A stretch of DNA of 33,864 nt from WHSW01 sp035296705 (GTDB lineage: Bacteria > Actinomycetota > Thermoleophilia > Solirubrobacterales > 70-9). The DNA lies in the NCBI GenBank assembly GCA_035296705.1, contig DATHAL010000027.1, positions 1 to 33,864 of the forward strand, given 5' to 3'. How positions within the stretch are numbered: the first letter of the stretch is position 1; every line of letters starts with the position of its first letter. A program made the translations under genes and the position numbers. A model generated the notes under the pieces. The model searched no databases, was not told the origin of the DNA, and saw only the letters and a program-made list of their open reading frames with translations. Positions 13,877-22,288 of the stretch are shown in pieces.

Positions 13877-15810
13877 CCCGCGACCCCCGCCGCGAGCGGC
13901 CGCGGATGAGCGGTCTCGACCTGCTCGGCCGGGTTCGCCTCGACGATCACGCGGCACGGCCGCTTCGCGAGCACGGTCTGGAGCGTCTTGCCGTAGAGCG
14001 GCAGACCGTTGCGGTACCGCAGCGGCATCACGATGGCGGCCGCATCGATCTGCTTCGCCTCGTCGACGATCGCGTGTCCCCCGCCCCCCGTGCGCACATG
14101 GACGACGCTGCCCGAGACCCGCTGGCCGAGCACGAGCTTCGAACGCTCGATCTTCGTCCGCGCCTCGGCCTCCTGCGCCTCGAGGGGCGCGTCGAGCGGC
14201 AGGTTCGCGGGCACGGCGACGAGGGCGACGACGTGAATCGCGCGACGCCGGGTCGTCGCCAGCCGCTTCGCGACCGCGACCGCCTCCTCGGAGAACGGAT
14301 CGTCCTCGTCGAAGGCGATCAGCACGCTTCGGTACTCGACCTCCTCGACCCCGAGCGGCGTCAGGCTCTCGATCTTGACGGTCCGCGCCAGCGGCAGCCC
14401 GCGGTAGCGCCGGTAGCCGATGTAGGCGAGCGTCCCGACCACCATCCACCCCCCGCCGGTCGCCAGCACGACGGGGTCGAGCACCATCGCGACCACGAAG
14501 GCGCCGAAGGTTCCGATCCCGCCGAGGATCGCCGGCATCGGCACGTCGATGCCGCGCAACCTGACGTTGCCGGGGATCCGCCAGAGCCGGGTCCCGTCCG
14601 GCGTCTTCGGCCTCGTGTCCAGCGGTCGCAGCTTCCTCAGCTTCACCACCGAGATGTGCGCGACGGTGAACGAGAGGGTTGCGCCGAAGGCGTAGATCGA
14701 GCCCAGGAAGGTGGTCTCGCCCGGCGCCATCACGACCGCCGCGACGCCCGAGAACACGATGATCGCGATCCACGGCGTCTTGAAGCGCGGATGGACCGAG
14801 CGCAGGAACTCCGGGAGCTGCCGGTGCTGGCCCATCGAGAAGGTGAGGCGCGAGAGCCCGATCAGCGCCGCGTTGGTCGCGATCAGGAGGATCACCCCCG
14901 CCAGCACGCCGACGTAGACCCGCAGGACGTCCGTCAGTCCCGCCGAGAGGCCGATGTTCTCGACGATGCCAAGCACCGGATCGTCCGCGAAGGTGGTGCC
15001 CAGGGTGGTCGTGAAGTTCCCGGCCGCGTCCTGGGTGACCGGCATCGCCGAGAGCGCGATCGCCGGCAGCAGCGCGTAGAGCACGACCACGGCGAGCACG
15101 ACCATCCCGGTTCCCCGCGGCACGGTGAGCCACGAGTCGCGGGCCTCCTCCGACATGTTCGAGATCGTCTCGATCCCGGTGTAGGCGACCATTCCGACGG
15201 CGATCCCGAGCGCGAAGTCCGTCCACGTCGGCGCCGTGCCGAGGTCGATCTGGGAGACGAGCAGGTCCGGGTCGAAGACGAGCACGAGGCCGATCCCGAC
15301 GAGGACGATCTGCGTGGCGAGGTCGGCGAGCGCGAGGACGAGGTTGAGGCGCGCCGATTCCTCGGTGCCCTTGACGTTGATCGCCGCGAGCACGGCCACC
15401 AGCGCGATCCCGAAGAACACGTCGGCCGGCCCGTGCCCGAGCGGCTCCCAGAACACCGCCAGGTAGTGCGGCACGAAGAAGGCCGAGATCGCGACCGTGA
15501 CGATGTAGGTGAGCATCTGCGCCCAGGCGGCGAGGAAGGAGGCGAACTCGTTGAACGCGTGTCTGGCGAAGCTCGAGGAGCCGCCGGCCTCCGGGTAGAG
15601 CACCGTCGCCTCGACGTAGGTGGCGGCCGTGAACGCGAAGATCAGCCCTGCGATCATGAACGTGATCGGCGTCAGGCCGAGGGCGTAGAGGGCCACCAGG
15701 CCCAGCGCGTAGTAGATCGAGGAGCCGACGTTCCCGTATGCGGCGGCGAACAGCGCGCTCGACCCGTGGACCCGCCTCAGGGCCGCCTCACGTGGGTGTC
15801 GTTCCGCCAT
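13873..15810 (-). CDS. APC-superfamily permease with C-terminal universal-stress domain (first copy)
   Basis: A 645-residue paralogue of the second permease in this operon. The helix-1 region is AAYGNVGSSIYYALGLVALY; about twelve transmembrane segments run to residue 475. The USP domain (about 490-625, SVLIAFDEDDPFSEEA ... AIVMPLRYRNGLPLYGKTL ... RPCRVIV) lacks the clean Gly-rich ATP loop of the second copy, so the two sensor domains may bind different ligands or none. ATG 15810 is the natural start, and TATAGT lies nine bases upstream. It heads the six-gene operon. A K+ or amino-acid role is possible; the KTN neighbours favour a cation. Confidence 0.88.
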   Translation of the reverse strand: MAERHPREAALRRVHGSSALFAAAYGNVGSSIYYALGLVALYALGLTPITFMIAGLIFAFTAATYVEATVLYPEAGGSSSFARHAFNEFASFLAAWAQMLTYIVTVAISAFFVPHYLAVFWEPLGHGPADVFFGIALVAVLAAINVKGTEESARLNLVLALADLATQIVLVGIGLVLVFDPDLLVSQIDLGTAPTWTDFALGIAVGMVAYTGIETISNMSEEARDSWLTVPRGTGMVVLAVVVLYALLPAIALSAMPVTQDAAGNFTTTLGTTFADDPVLGIVENIGLSAGLTDVLRVYVGVLAGVILLIATNAALIGLSRLTFSMGQHRQLPEFLRSVHPRFKTPWIAIIVFSGVAAVVMAPGETTFLGSIYAFGATLSFTVAHISVVKLRKLRPLDTRPKTPDGTRLWRIPGNVRLRGIDVPMPAILGGIGTFGAFVVAMVLDPVVLATGGGWMVVGTLAYIGYRRYRGLPLARTVKIESLTPLGVEEVEYRSVLIAFDEDDPFSEEAVAVAKRLATTRRRAIHVVALVAVPANLPLDAPLEAQEAEARTKIERSKLVLGQRVSGSVVHVRTGGGGHAIVDEAKQIDAAAIVMPLRYRNGLPLYGKTLQTVLAKRPCRVIVEANPAEQVETAHPRPLAAGVAG

Positions 15811-15819
15811 TTGGGTTCG

Positions 15820-15825
15820 ACTATA
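15820..15825 (-). promoter_or_regulatory. Predicted -10 element of the APC-KTN operon
   Basis: TATAGT on the minus strand, nine bases before ATG 15810, giving a leader of about two bases. The inner TAG of the hexamer is the stop codon of the upstream hydroxy-acid oxidase gene. Confidence 0.5.
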
Positions 15826-16906
15826 CGGCGGGCGCGGGACCGTCCACGAGGTGTTGCGGGCCCACCTCCGAGGGGCTTCGGCAGCCGAGCAGGACGAGCG
15901 CCAGCTCGATCTCCTCGCGCAGGATCTCGAGCACGCGCAGGGCGCCGGCCTCGCCGCCCACGGCGAGCCCCCAAAGCGGCGCCCGACCGGCGAGCAGGGC
16001 GTCGGCGCCGAGCGCCAGCGCGATCAGGACGTCCGTGCCGCGGCGTACCCCGCCGTCGAGCAGCACCGGGCGGCGACCGCCAACCGCCTCGACCACCTCG
16101 GGGAGCATGTCGAGGGCCGGCGGGACGCAGTCGAGCTGCCGGCCGCCATGGTTGGAGACGACGACGCCAGCCGCCCCGTGCTCGACCGCGAGCGCGGCGT
16201 CCTCGGCGGTCTGCACGCCCTTCAACAGGATCGGCAGCGAGCAGTCCGAGGCCAGCCCCTCGAAGTCGGCCCAGCCGAGCGTCGGGTCGACGAGGTCGAA
16301 GACCTCCTTCGGCGTCACCGGCCGCTCCCCGCCGACCGCGGCCGCGACCGCGGGCGCGGTGAGCCCGGGCGGGATCACGAAGCCCGTGCGGAAATCGCGC
16401 TCGCGCCGCCCGGCACGGGGCGCGTCGACGGTGAGCACGATCGCGTCGAAGCCGGAATCGACCGCCTCGTCGATCAGCGCGTGGGTGACGCCGCGGTCGC
16501 TGAAGCAGTAGAGCTGAAACCAGCGCGGGGCCGGAGGTGCCTCGGCCGCGATCTCGCCCGGGTGCGAGGAGGCGAGCGTCGACAGGCACATGATCGTCCC
16601 GGCAGCGGCCGCCGCTCGCGCCATCGCGACCTCCCCGTCGGGGTCCACTAGCCGTTGGAAGGCGACGGGCGCGATCAGCAGCGGCATCGAGAGCTCGGTT
16701 CCGAGCAGCGTCGTCCGCGTCGTCACGTCGCCCACGTCGACGAGCACCCTCGGCCGCAGCCGCCGGCGGGCGAACGCGGCCATGTTCTCGCGCAGCGTCC
16801 GCTCGTCGGCGGCGCCGCCGGCGAAGTACCCGTGAACGCCGGGGTCGAGCCGCTCCTCCGCGAGCCGCTCGTAGTCGCGGACGTTGATCGGTTCGCCGAC
16901 CGGCAC
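15821..16906 (-). CDS. FMN-dependent alpha-hydroxy-acid oxidase/dehydrogenase
   Basis: A cytosolic flavoenzyme of 361 residues from the glycolate oxidase / L-lactate dehydrogenase (lldD) family. It oxidises an alpha-hydroxy acid to the 2-keto acid. Catalytic features are all visible: Tyr in HGYFAGGA, Tyr in FQLYCFSD, Asp in LTVDAPRAG, Lys in ILLKGVQT, and the signature SNHGGRQLD with active His and Arg. GTG 16906 has TATCGT exactly six bases upstream. It is divergent from a glyoxalase gene, which hints at a lactate-type substrate from methylglyoxal detoxification, although glycolate, mandelate or mycofactocin-linked roles are possible in this family. Confidence 0.9.
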   Translation of the reverse strand: MPVGEPINVRDYERLAEERLDPGVHGYFAGGAADERTLRENMAAFARRRLRPRVLVDVGDVTTRTTLLGTELSMPLLIAPVAFQRLVDPDGEVAMARAAAAAGTIMCLSTLASSHPGEIAAEAPPAPRWFQLYCFSDRGVTHALIDEAVDSGFDAIVLTVDAPRAGRRERDFRTGFVIPPGLTAPAVAAAVGGERPVTPKEVFDLVDPTLGWADFEGLASDCSLPILLKGVQTAEDAALAVEHGAAGVVVSNHGGRQLDCVPPALDMLPEVVEAVGGRRPVLLDGGVRRGTDVLIALALGADALLAGRAPLWGLAVGGEAGALRVLEILREEIELALVLLGCRSPSEVGPQHLVDGPAPAV

Positions 16907-16912
16907 GGGCCG

Positions 16913-16918
16913 ACGATA
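16913..16918 (-). promoter_or_regulatory. Predicted -10 element, leaderless hydroxy-acid oxidase
   Basis: TATCGT on the minus strand, exactly six bases before GTG 16906. The divergent glyoxalase promoter uses the same hexamer. Confidence 0.5.
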
Positions 16919-16960
16919 ATCGAGTGCGTGTCGGCGCCGGCTGGCGGGTCTGGTTCGAGT

Positions 16961-16983
16961 TTGACGTTGTATATGAATGTCAA
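16961..16983. promoter_or_regulatory. Candidate operator between divergent oxidase and glyoxalase genes
   Basis: TTGACGTT (16961-16968) and AATGTCAA (16976-16983) form an inverted repeat with seven of eight positions matching and a central GTATATG. The site is AT-rich in a GC-rich setting. It lies upstream of the glyoxalase -35 region, a place suited to an activator or shared regulator. No regulator gene is adjacent. Confidence 0.45.
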
Positions 16984-17007
16984 TCCCGAATCAGACGCAC
17001 GGCCGCG

Positions 17008-17013
17008 TATCGT
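17008..17013 (+). promoter_or_regulatory. Predicted -10 element, leaderless glyoxalase
   Basis: TATCGT followed by seven bases and ATG 17021. No ribosome binding site is seen before this ATG, in keeping with a leaderless transcript. Confidence 0.5.
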
Positions 17014-17020
17014 CTGCCCG

Positions 17021-17398
17021 ATGAGCGAACTGATCCACACCTGCTACCGCGTGCTCGACCTGGACCGCTCCGTCGACTTCTACGAGAAGCTCGGCTTCGA
17101 GGAGCGCCGCCGGGTGCCGATCCGCGACGAGGCGACCAACGTGTTCATGGGCATGCCCGGTGACGGCGACCGCCTGGAGCTCACCCACAACCACGGCCGC
17201 GCCGAGCCGTACGAGATCGGCTCCGGCTACGGCCACATCGCGATCACCACCGATGACCTGGACGGGACGCTCGAGCGCCTCGCCGAGGTCGGGATCGAGC
17301 CGGAGAAGCCGCCCTACCGCGTCCGCGAGGGCGGCTCGCGGATCTGCTTCGTGCGCGACCCGGACGACTACCGGGTCGAGCTCATCGAGCGCGGCTAG
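17021..17398 (+). CDS. Glyoxalase I-like VOC-family metalloenzyme
   Basis: A 125-residue single-module protein of the vicinal oxygen chelate family, close to lactoylglutathione lyase. The four metal ligands of glyoxalase I are in place: His6 (LIHTCYRV), Glu53 (RLELTHN), His72 (GYGHIAI) and Glu120 (YRVELIE). The typical block SVDFYEKLGF is also present. It would isomerise a hemithioacetal of methylglyoxal. Actinobacteria generally use mycothiol or other thiols instead of glutathione, so the cofactor thiol is uncertain. ATG 17021 is chosen because the family's first beta strand begins there and a -10 precedes it. Its TAG stop is shared with the opposite gene in CTAG. Confidence 0.88.
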   Translation: MSELIHTCYRVLDLDRSVDFYEKLGFEERRRVPIRDEATNVFMGMPGDGDRLELTHNHGRAEPYEIGSGYGHIAITTDDLDGTLERLAEVGIEPEKPPYRVREGGSRICFVRDPDDYRVELIERG

Positions 17399-18480
17399 GC
17401 AACCCGCTCGAGCCGCGGATTGGGCCGCTCCTCGCGCCCGACCTTGGCGCACGGGCGGCCCTCGACCCGGACGACGTCGGCGGTGAAGTCGTTCTCGCCG
17501 CGGATCAGCGAGGAGCCGACGCCGTAGGAGTCCACCGGCGCGCCGGCCTCCTCGAAGCGGGTGATCTTCTCGGCGTCGAACCCCCCCGAGACGACGATCT
17601 TCACGCGCTCGTGGCCGGCGGCGTCGAGGCGCTCGCGCACGTGCTCCGCCAGGGGGATGCTGACACCCCGGCCCGCGCGCTCGCCGAGCTGCTCGATCCC
17701 GCGGTCGACCAGCGCCTCGGAGGTGTCGAGGCGGACGCCCCAGAGCTGCTCACCGAGGGCGTCGGCGACCTCCACCGCGGTGCGCGCTGAGTCGTTTTCG
17801 AAGTCGACGAGGACGGTGACGTTCATCTCGTCCGCGAAGCGGTCGGCGAAGGCGCTCGCCGCGGCCACCGTGTCGCCCCCGTAGGCCGCGATCAGCCCGT
17901 GCGGCACCGTCCCGACCCCGCGCCCTCCCCACCACGAGGCCTGAGCGTCGGTCGAGACCCCGATCGCGCCTGCGATGTGAGCCGACCACCCGTCGCCGGT
18001 CTGCACGAGCCAGTGGTCGTGGCGCGCCGGGAAGAAGAGGATCGGCTTGCCGGCGGCGGCATCGACAACCGCGCGCACGTTCCGCATCACCAGCGAACGC
18101 CGTGCGAGGCAGCCCAGGTAGACCGTCTCCAGGTGCGCGAACAGCGAGTAGTCGCCCTCAATCGTCATCACCGTCTCGCGCGCCTCGATCGGGTCGCCGT
18201 CGTGGAGCGCCCTGACCTCGAGCTCCTCCCAGCCGTCGCGCCACTCGCCGCCCTCGCCCTCGGCGCCCGAGCCCAGCTTCAGCACCGCGATCGCCTCGTC
18301 GATCCCGCCCAGGATCGACTCCTTCTTCTGGAACACCTGCATCAGCACCCCGGGATGCCGTTCGTCGGCCTCCAGGAGCTCCTTCGTGTAGTTGAAGTAG
18401 GCGTCGCTGTAATAGCCGCGGCGCAGGCGGCCGACCGGCAGGTTGAAGACGGCGGGATCGAGGCGGGCACGGCTCTCCAT
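17395..18480 (-). CDS. pncB: Nicotinate phosphoribosyltransferase (type II phosphoribosyltransferase fold)
   Basis: Makes nicotinate mononucleotide from nicotinate and PRPP, releasing pyrophosphate, in NAD salvage. The 361 residues show family features: LRRGYYSDAYFNYTKELL near the N terminus, the segment FFPARHDHWLVQ, and the C-terminal phosphate-binding part KIVVSGGFDAEKITRFEE with SYGVGSSLI. It is shorter than many PncB proteins (about 400 residues or more) and resembles the quinolinate phosphoribosyltransferase-like subgroup, so the exact substrate is not certain. It follows the H+-pyrophosphatase by 33 bases on the same strand. Pyrophosphate removal would pull this reaction forward. Its stop lies in a CTAG shared with the glyoxalase. 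Confidence 0.82.
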   Translation of the reverse strand: MESRARLDPAVFNLPVGRLRRGYYSDAYFNYTKELLEADERHPGVLMQVFQKKESILGGIDEAIAVLKLGSGAEGEGGEWRDGWEELEVRALHDGDPIEARETVMTIEGDYSLFAHLETVYLGCLARRSLVMRNVRAVVDAAAGKPILFFPARHDHWLVQTGDGWSAHIAGAIGVSTDAQASWWGGRGVGTVPHGLIAAYGGDTVAAASAFADRFADEMNVTVLVDFENDSARTAVEVADALGEQLWGVRLDTSEALVDRGIEQLGERAGRGVSIPLAEHVRERLDAAGHERVKIVVSGGFDAEKITRFEEAGAPVDSYGVGSSLIRGENDFTADVVRVEGRPCAKVGREERPNPRLERVA

Positions 18481-18513
18481 GCCCGCCTCGTACCAGATCG
18501 TGGCCGGCGGCGC

Positions 18514-20592
18514 CTAGAGGTGGACGATCGGGATGATCAGGATCGCGACGATGTTCGCGACCTTGATCATCGGGTTGATCGCCGGGCCGGCGGTGTCTTT
18601 GTAGGGGTCGCCCACGGTGTCGCCGGTGACCGAGGCGGCGTGCGCCTCGGATCCCTTGCCGCCGAAGGCGCCGTCCTCGATCAGCTTCTTCGCGTTGTCC
18701 CAGGCGCCGCCGCCGGCGGTCATCGAGAGCGCCATGAAGAGTCCGACGACGATCACCCCGATCAGCAGGCCGCCGAGCGCCTTGGCGCTGATGATCCCGA
18801 CGATCACGGGGACGACGATCGGGATCAGCGACGGCGCGATCATCTCGCGCTGCGCCGCCGCGGTGACGATGCTGACGGTGGTCCCGTACTCGGGTTTCTC
18901 CGTTCCCTCCATGATCCCGGGCCGTTCGCGGAACTGCTTGCGGACCTGCTCGACGACCTGGCCACCGGCGCGGCCCACGGCCTCGATCGCGAACGCCGCG
19001 AACAGGTAGACCATCATGCCGCCGACGAGGAGCCCGATCAGCACCGCCGGGTCGGCGATCGAGAAGACGAGGTCGCCGCCGCCCTCCTCGGCGCCAAGCT
19101 CGATCTCGAAGGCGTTGAAGAGCACGAGGGCGGCGAGCGCCGCGGAGCCGATCGCATAGCCCTTGGTGACCGCCTTGGTCGTGTTGCCCACCGCGTCGAG
19201 CGGGTCGGTCACGTTGCGGACGTCCTCCGGCAGCTCGGCCATCTCGGCGATTCCGCCCGCGTTGTCGGTGATCGGGCCGAAGGCGTCGAGCGCGACGATC
19301 AGGCCGCACAGCGAGAGCTGCGCCATCACGGCGATCCCGATCCCGTAGATGCCCGCGAGCTCGTTGGCGCCGAAGATCGCGAGCGCGATCAACAGCGCCG
19401 GGGCGACCGCCGACTGAAAGCCCTGGGCGAGCCCCTGGATGATGTTCGTCGCGTGGCCCGTGATCGACGCCTGGCTGATCGTCTTCACCGGCCGGAAGCG
19501 CGTCGAGGTGTAGTAGTCGGTGATCACGAAGAGGCCGCCGGTGACGACGAGCCCGATGAGGCCGCAGAGCCACAGCTCGCCGACCGACGTCCCGAACAGC
19601 GAGCTGCCCGGATCGCCGACCCCAAGCGAGAGCGGGTCGCTCATCAGCCACTCGGTGATCGGGTAGAACAGCGCCGCCGAGATCACGGCCGAGATGATCA
19701 GGCCGCGGTAGAGCGCCCCCTCGACCCTGTCGGTCGTCGTGCGCACCGCGAGCGCGCCGACGATCGAGGCGAGGATCGCGGCGCCGCCGAGCACGAGCGG
19801 GTAGATCGCCGCCTCCCGCGTGAAGTCGCCCGTGAACGTGAGCACGCCAAGCAGCATCACGGCGACCGACGTGACCGCGTAGGTCTCGAACAGGTCCGCC
19901 GCCATCCCGGCGCAGTCGCCGACGTTGTCGCCGACGTTGTCCGCGATCACGGCCGGATTCCGTGGGTCGTCCTCGGGGATGCCGGCCTCGACCTTGCCGA
20001 CGAGGTCGGCGCCGACGTCGGCTGCCTTCGTGAAGATGCCGCCGCCGAGCCGCGCGAACACGGAGATCAGCGAGCCGCCGAACCCGAGCCCGATCAGCGC
20101 GTCGACGGCCTCCTTGTCGGTTTCGTCGGCGATCACCAGGATCCCGAAGTAGCCGGCGACGCCGAGCAGCGCCATGCCGACGACGAGCAGGCCGGTGACC
20201 GAGCCGCCCTTGAAGGCGACGTCGAGCGCCGGCGGCACTCCGCCGCGCGCCGCCTCGGCGACCCGCGCGTTCGCGCGCACCGAGAGGTTCATGCCGATGA
20301 AGCCCGCGGCGCCCGACAGCGCACCGCCGAGCACGAAGCCGATTCCCGTCGTGACGTCCTGGAGGATCGCGATCAGGATGGCCAGCGGCAGCGCGACGAT
20401 CGCGATGATCGTGTACTGCCGGTTGAGGTAGGCCTTGGCCCCCTCCTGCACGGCACCGGAGATCTCCTGCATCCGCTCGTTGCCGGCGGAGCGGCCGAGC
20501 AGGCGCTGCGTGACCAGGGCGCCGTACAGCACGGCGGCGCCGGCGCAGACGAGCGCGATGACGACGCCGTAATCGGTCAGGAAGTCGGTCAA
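18514..20592 (-). CDS. hppA: Membrane H+-translocating pyrophosphatase, K+-independent type
   Basis: Hydrolyses pyrophosphate and pumps protons across the membrane. The 692 residues form about sixteen helices. The catalytic loops are clear: GGGIFTKAADVGADLVGKVE, IPEDDPRNPAVIADNVGDNV, and the later DAFGPITDNAGGIAEM. The K+-dependence motif reads GNTTKAVT, with Lys473 where K+-dependent enzymes have Ala, and Thr three residues later; this marks the K+-independent subclass. The TTG start has GGAGG at good spacing. TACACT at 20661-20666 (minus) may be its -10, leaving a leader of about 60 bases. It is followed by the PPi-producing nicotinate phosphoribosyltransferase. Confidence 0.96.
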   Translation of the reverse strand: MTDFLTDYGVVIALVCAGAAVLYGALVTQRLLGRSAGNERMQEISGAVQEGAKAYLNRQYTIIAIVALPLAILIAILQDVTTGIGFVLGGALSGAAGFIGMNLSVRANARVAEAARGGVPPALDVAFKGGSVTGLLVVGMALLGVAGYFGILVIADETDKEAVDALIGLGFGGSLISVFARLGGGIFTKAADVGADLVGKVEAGIPEDDPRNPAVIADNVGDNVGDCAGMAADLFETYAVTSVAVMLLGVLTFTGDFTREAAIYPLVLGGAAILASIVGALAVRTTTDRVEGALYRGLIISAVISAALFYPITEWLMSDPLSLGVGDPGSSLFGTSVGELWLCGLIGLVVTGGLFVITDYYTSTRFRPVKTISQASITGHATNIIQGLAQGFQSAVAPALLIALAIFGANELAGIYGIGIAVMAQLSLCGLIVALDAFGPITDNAGGIAEMAELPEDVRNVTDPLDAVGNTTKAVTKGYAIGSAALAALVLFNAFEIELGAEEGGGDLVFSIADPAVLIGLLVGGMMVYLFAAFAIEAVGRAGGQVVEQVRKQFRERPGIMEGTEKPEYGTTVSIVTAAAQREMIAPSLIPIVVPVIVGIISAKALGGLLIGVIVVGLFMALSMTAGGGAWDNAKKLIEDGAFGGKGSEAHAASVTGDTVGDPYKDTAGPAINPMIKVANIVAILIIPIVHL

Positions 20593-20681
20593 GAGAGGTC
20601 CTCCGTCAGGGGCTTATCAGTCAGAAGCGGGCGGAGGCGTTCCGGCCGCGAGGCGCGCGCAGTGTAACGAGGTGACCCGGT

Positions 20682-21101
20682 TTATGAGCTGCCGGGAGGC
20701 GTCCAGAGACCCGACGGGCGCGGGGCCTTCGGCTGCTCGGCGCCGCCGCTCTCGGGCTTCTCCTCCGGCGCCGCCTCGGCCTCTCCGCCACCGCCTCCTG
20801 CCTCGCGCGCGTAGAGCACCTGCACCTGCGAGAGCGCCTCGCGGAGCTGCTCGCGCGGCTCGGGCTCGACCAGGTCGAGAAGGGCGCGGACGGCCTCGAT
20901 CCCGATGCGGCCCTGCTCGAGGTCGCGCTCGTCCTCCTTGGTGATCCGCCGCGCCGAGAGGTTGAGGACGCTGACGGCGCTCTCGAGCAGGAGGTCTTGG
21001 ACGCGGAGCTTTCGCACCTGCTCCTCGAGCCGGCGCTGAAGCTCCTCCTGCTCGGCGCCGCCTGGGCCGGCCGGCCCGCCGCTCTGCTCCTCTGCGCTCA
21101 T
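20682..21101 (-). CDS. Coiled-coil protein with disordered tail, unknown function
   Basis: A 139-residue soluble protein. Residues 16-95 are strongly helical and charged (RRLEEQVRKLRVQDLLLESA; IEAVRALLDLVEPEPREQLR) and likely form a coiled coil. The last 40 residues are Gly/Glu/Pro/Ala-rich and probably disordered. I chose ATG 21101 over an adjacent GTG because TAGGCT lies seven bases before this ATG, the leaderless spacing repeated in this window. It sits between the carboxylate-amine ligase and the pyrophosphatase on the same strand. No domain is recognised with confidence. Confidence 0.7.
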   Translation of the reverse strand: MSAEEQSGGPAGPGGAEQEELQRRLEEQVRKLRVQDLLLESAVSVLNLSARRITKEDERDLEQGRIGIEAVRALLDLVEPEPREQLREALSQVQVLYAREAGGGGGEAEAAPEEKPESGGAEQPKAPRPSGLWTPPGSS

Positions 21102-21108
21102 CACCTCA

Positions 21109-21114
21109 AGCCTA
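21109..21114 (-). promoter_or_regulatory. Predicted -10 element, leaderless coiled-coil gene
   Basis: TAGGCT on the minus strand, seven bases before ATG 21101 and just after the upstream ligase gene's stop. Confidence 0.45.
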
Positions 21115-21116
21115 GT

Positions 21117-22286
21117 TCAGCCGGCGACGAGGTCGGGGGCGTAGGTGCGTCGCGTCTCGTCGACCGCCGCCCGGTATACGTCCGCGAGCGGCGTCCCCTC
21201 CTCGAGCGCCGCCCGCATCCGCTGGGTCCCGTTCTCCTCGGGCAGCTCGAACTCGAGCCCAAGCTGCCCGCGCGCCGGAGCCGTCCATGCAAGGAGGCGC
21301 TCGATCGCCGCCCGCGTGGTGATCACCTCGCCGGCCGCGAAGTCGATCTGGGTGCCGTCGAGCCCCCAGCGGATCGCGCGCCACAGGTTCTCCTCGATCT
21401 CGCGGTGCCCGAGCGGATCTGAGAGGCGCCCCTCGTCGTAGTCGAGCGCGGACTGCGCGATGCAGGCCGTGATCAGCGCCGCGAGGTTGAACGAGTCGCC
21501 GCCGCTCGTCTGCGCGTCGCAGATCCGCAGCTCGACCGTGCCGAAGGAGTGGTGAGGCCGGACGCTCCACCAGAGCTGCGTCGCCTCGACGATCGCCCCC
21601 GTCCGCGTCAGCAGGCCGATGAAGTCGGCATAGGTGCGCCAGTCCCGAAACGGCTCGTGAACGCCGCAGCGCGGGAACGTGCGGGTGAAGATCTCGGTGC
21701 GAACCGAGGCGAGGCCGGTGTCATGGCCGTCGAGAAAGGGCGAGTTCGCCGACAGCGCGAGCAGCGGCGGCAGCACCTCGCGGAGGCGGTCGCAGACGGC
21801 GATCGCCCGATCCGCGTCGCGGATCCCGACGTGGACATGGAGGCTCCACGTGTTGTTGCGCTGCGCGACCCAGCGCAGCTCCTCGCGCAGCCGCCGGTAG
21901 TGCTCGGTCTCGATGATCCGCTGGTCCAGATAGCTCGCCCACGGGTGCGTGCCCATGGCCGCGAGCCCGATCCCCAAAGACTCGGCGCGCTCGAACAACC
22001 GCGCGCGGTGCTCGACCTGGAGCGAGCGCGCCTCGGCGAAGGTCGCCGCGCGGCCCGACCGGATCTCGATCTCGGTGTCGATCAGCTCGCCGGCGACCGA
22101 GGCGGCGAGGCGCGGATCCTCGCGACAGCTCTCGAACAGCTCCTCGAAGCGGTGGACGAGCTCGAGGCTGTGCGGGTCCACGATCGCGAACTCCTCCTCG
22201 AGGCCGATCGTGAAGTCCTCGGAGGCGGCGAAGATCTCGCGCGTCCGCTCGAGGTCGAGGGTGGGCTCGGTCCTGCCCGCGGCCAA
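21117..22286 (-). CDS. GCS2-family carboxylate-amine ligase (YbdK/EgtA-like)
   Basis: An ATP-dependent ligase of the glutamate-cysteine ligase type 2 family, 389 residues. Family marks are FTIGLEEEFAIVDP (ATP/Mg-binding acidic strand), ELIDTEIEIRSG, THPWASY, NTWSLHVHVGI, ALSANSPFLDG and FGTVELRICDAQ. Members make gamma-glutamylcysteine or related amides; in Actinobacteria EgtA does this for ergothioneine, and YbdK-type members are of uncertain role. No other ergothioneine gene is nearby. The start is taken as TTG 22286, two bases after the rex stop; no ATG or GTG occurs between there and the conserved domain. Linkage to a glutaredoxin-like gene and rex fits a thiol-redox role. Confidence 0.86.
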   Translation of the reverse strand: MAAGRTEPTLDLERTREIFAASEDFTIGLEEEFAIVDPHSLELVHRFEELFESCREDPRLAASVAGELIDTEIEIRSGRAATFAEARSLQVEHRARLFERAESLGIGLAAMGTHPWASYLDQRIIETEHYRRLREELRWVAQRNNTWSLHVHVGIRDADRAIAVCDRLREVLPPLLALSANSPFLDGHDTGLASVRTEIFTRTFPRCGVHEPFRDWRTYADFIGLLTRTGAIVEATQLWWSVRPHHSFGTVELRICDAQTSGGDSFNLAALITACIAQSALDYDEGRLSDPLGHREIEENLWRAIRWGLDGTQIDFAAGEVITTRAAIERLLAWTAPARGQLGLEFELPEENGTQRMRAALEEGTPLADVYRAAVDETRRTYAPDLVAG

Positions 22287-22288
22287 GG

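Noticed and set aside
11649..15810. Naming the APC permeases KimA (K+ importer)
   Set aside because: The USP fusion and KTN neighbours are suggestive, but the helix-1 sequence does not clearly match KimA, so no symbol is given.
13906..16362. Open frame of over 800 codons on the plus strand opposite the APC permease and oxidase
   Set aside because: Same shadow composition; both opposite-strand genes have strong family motifs.
17899..20667. Open frame of over 900 codons on the plus strand opposite the pyrophosphatase
   Set aside because: Low-complexity Arg/Asp/Glu/His composition and full overlap with the clearly real hppA and pncB genes.
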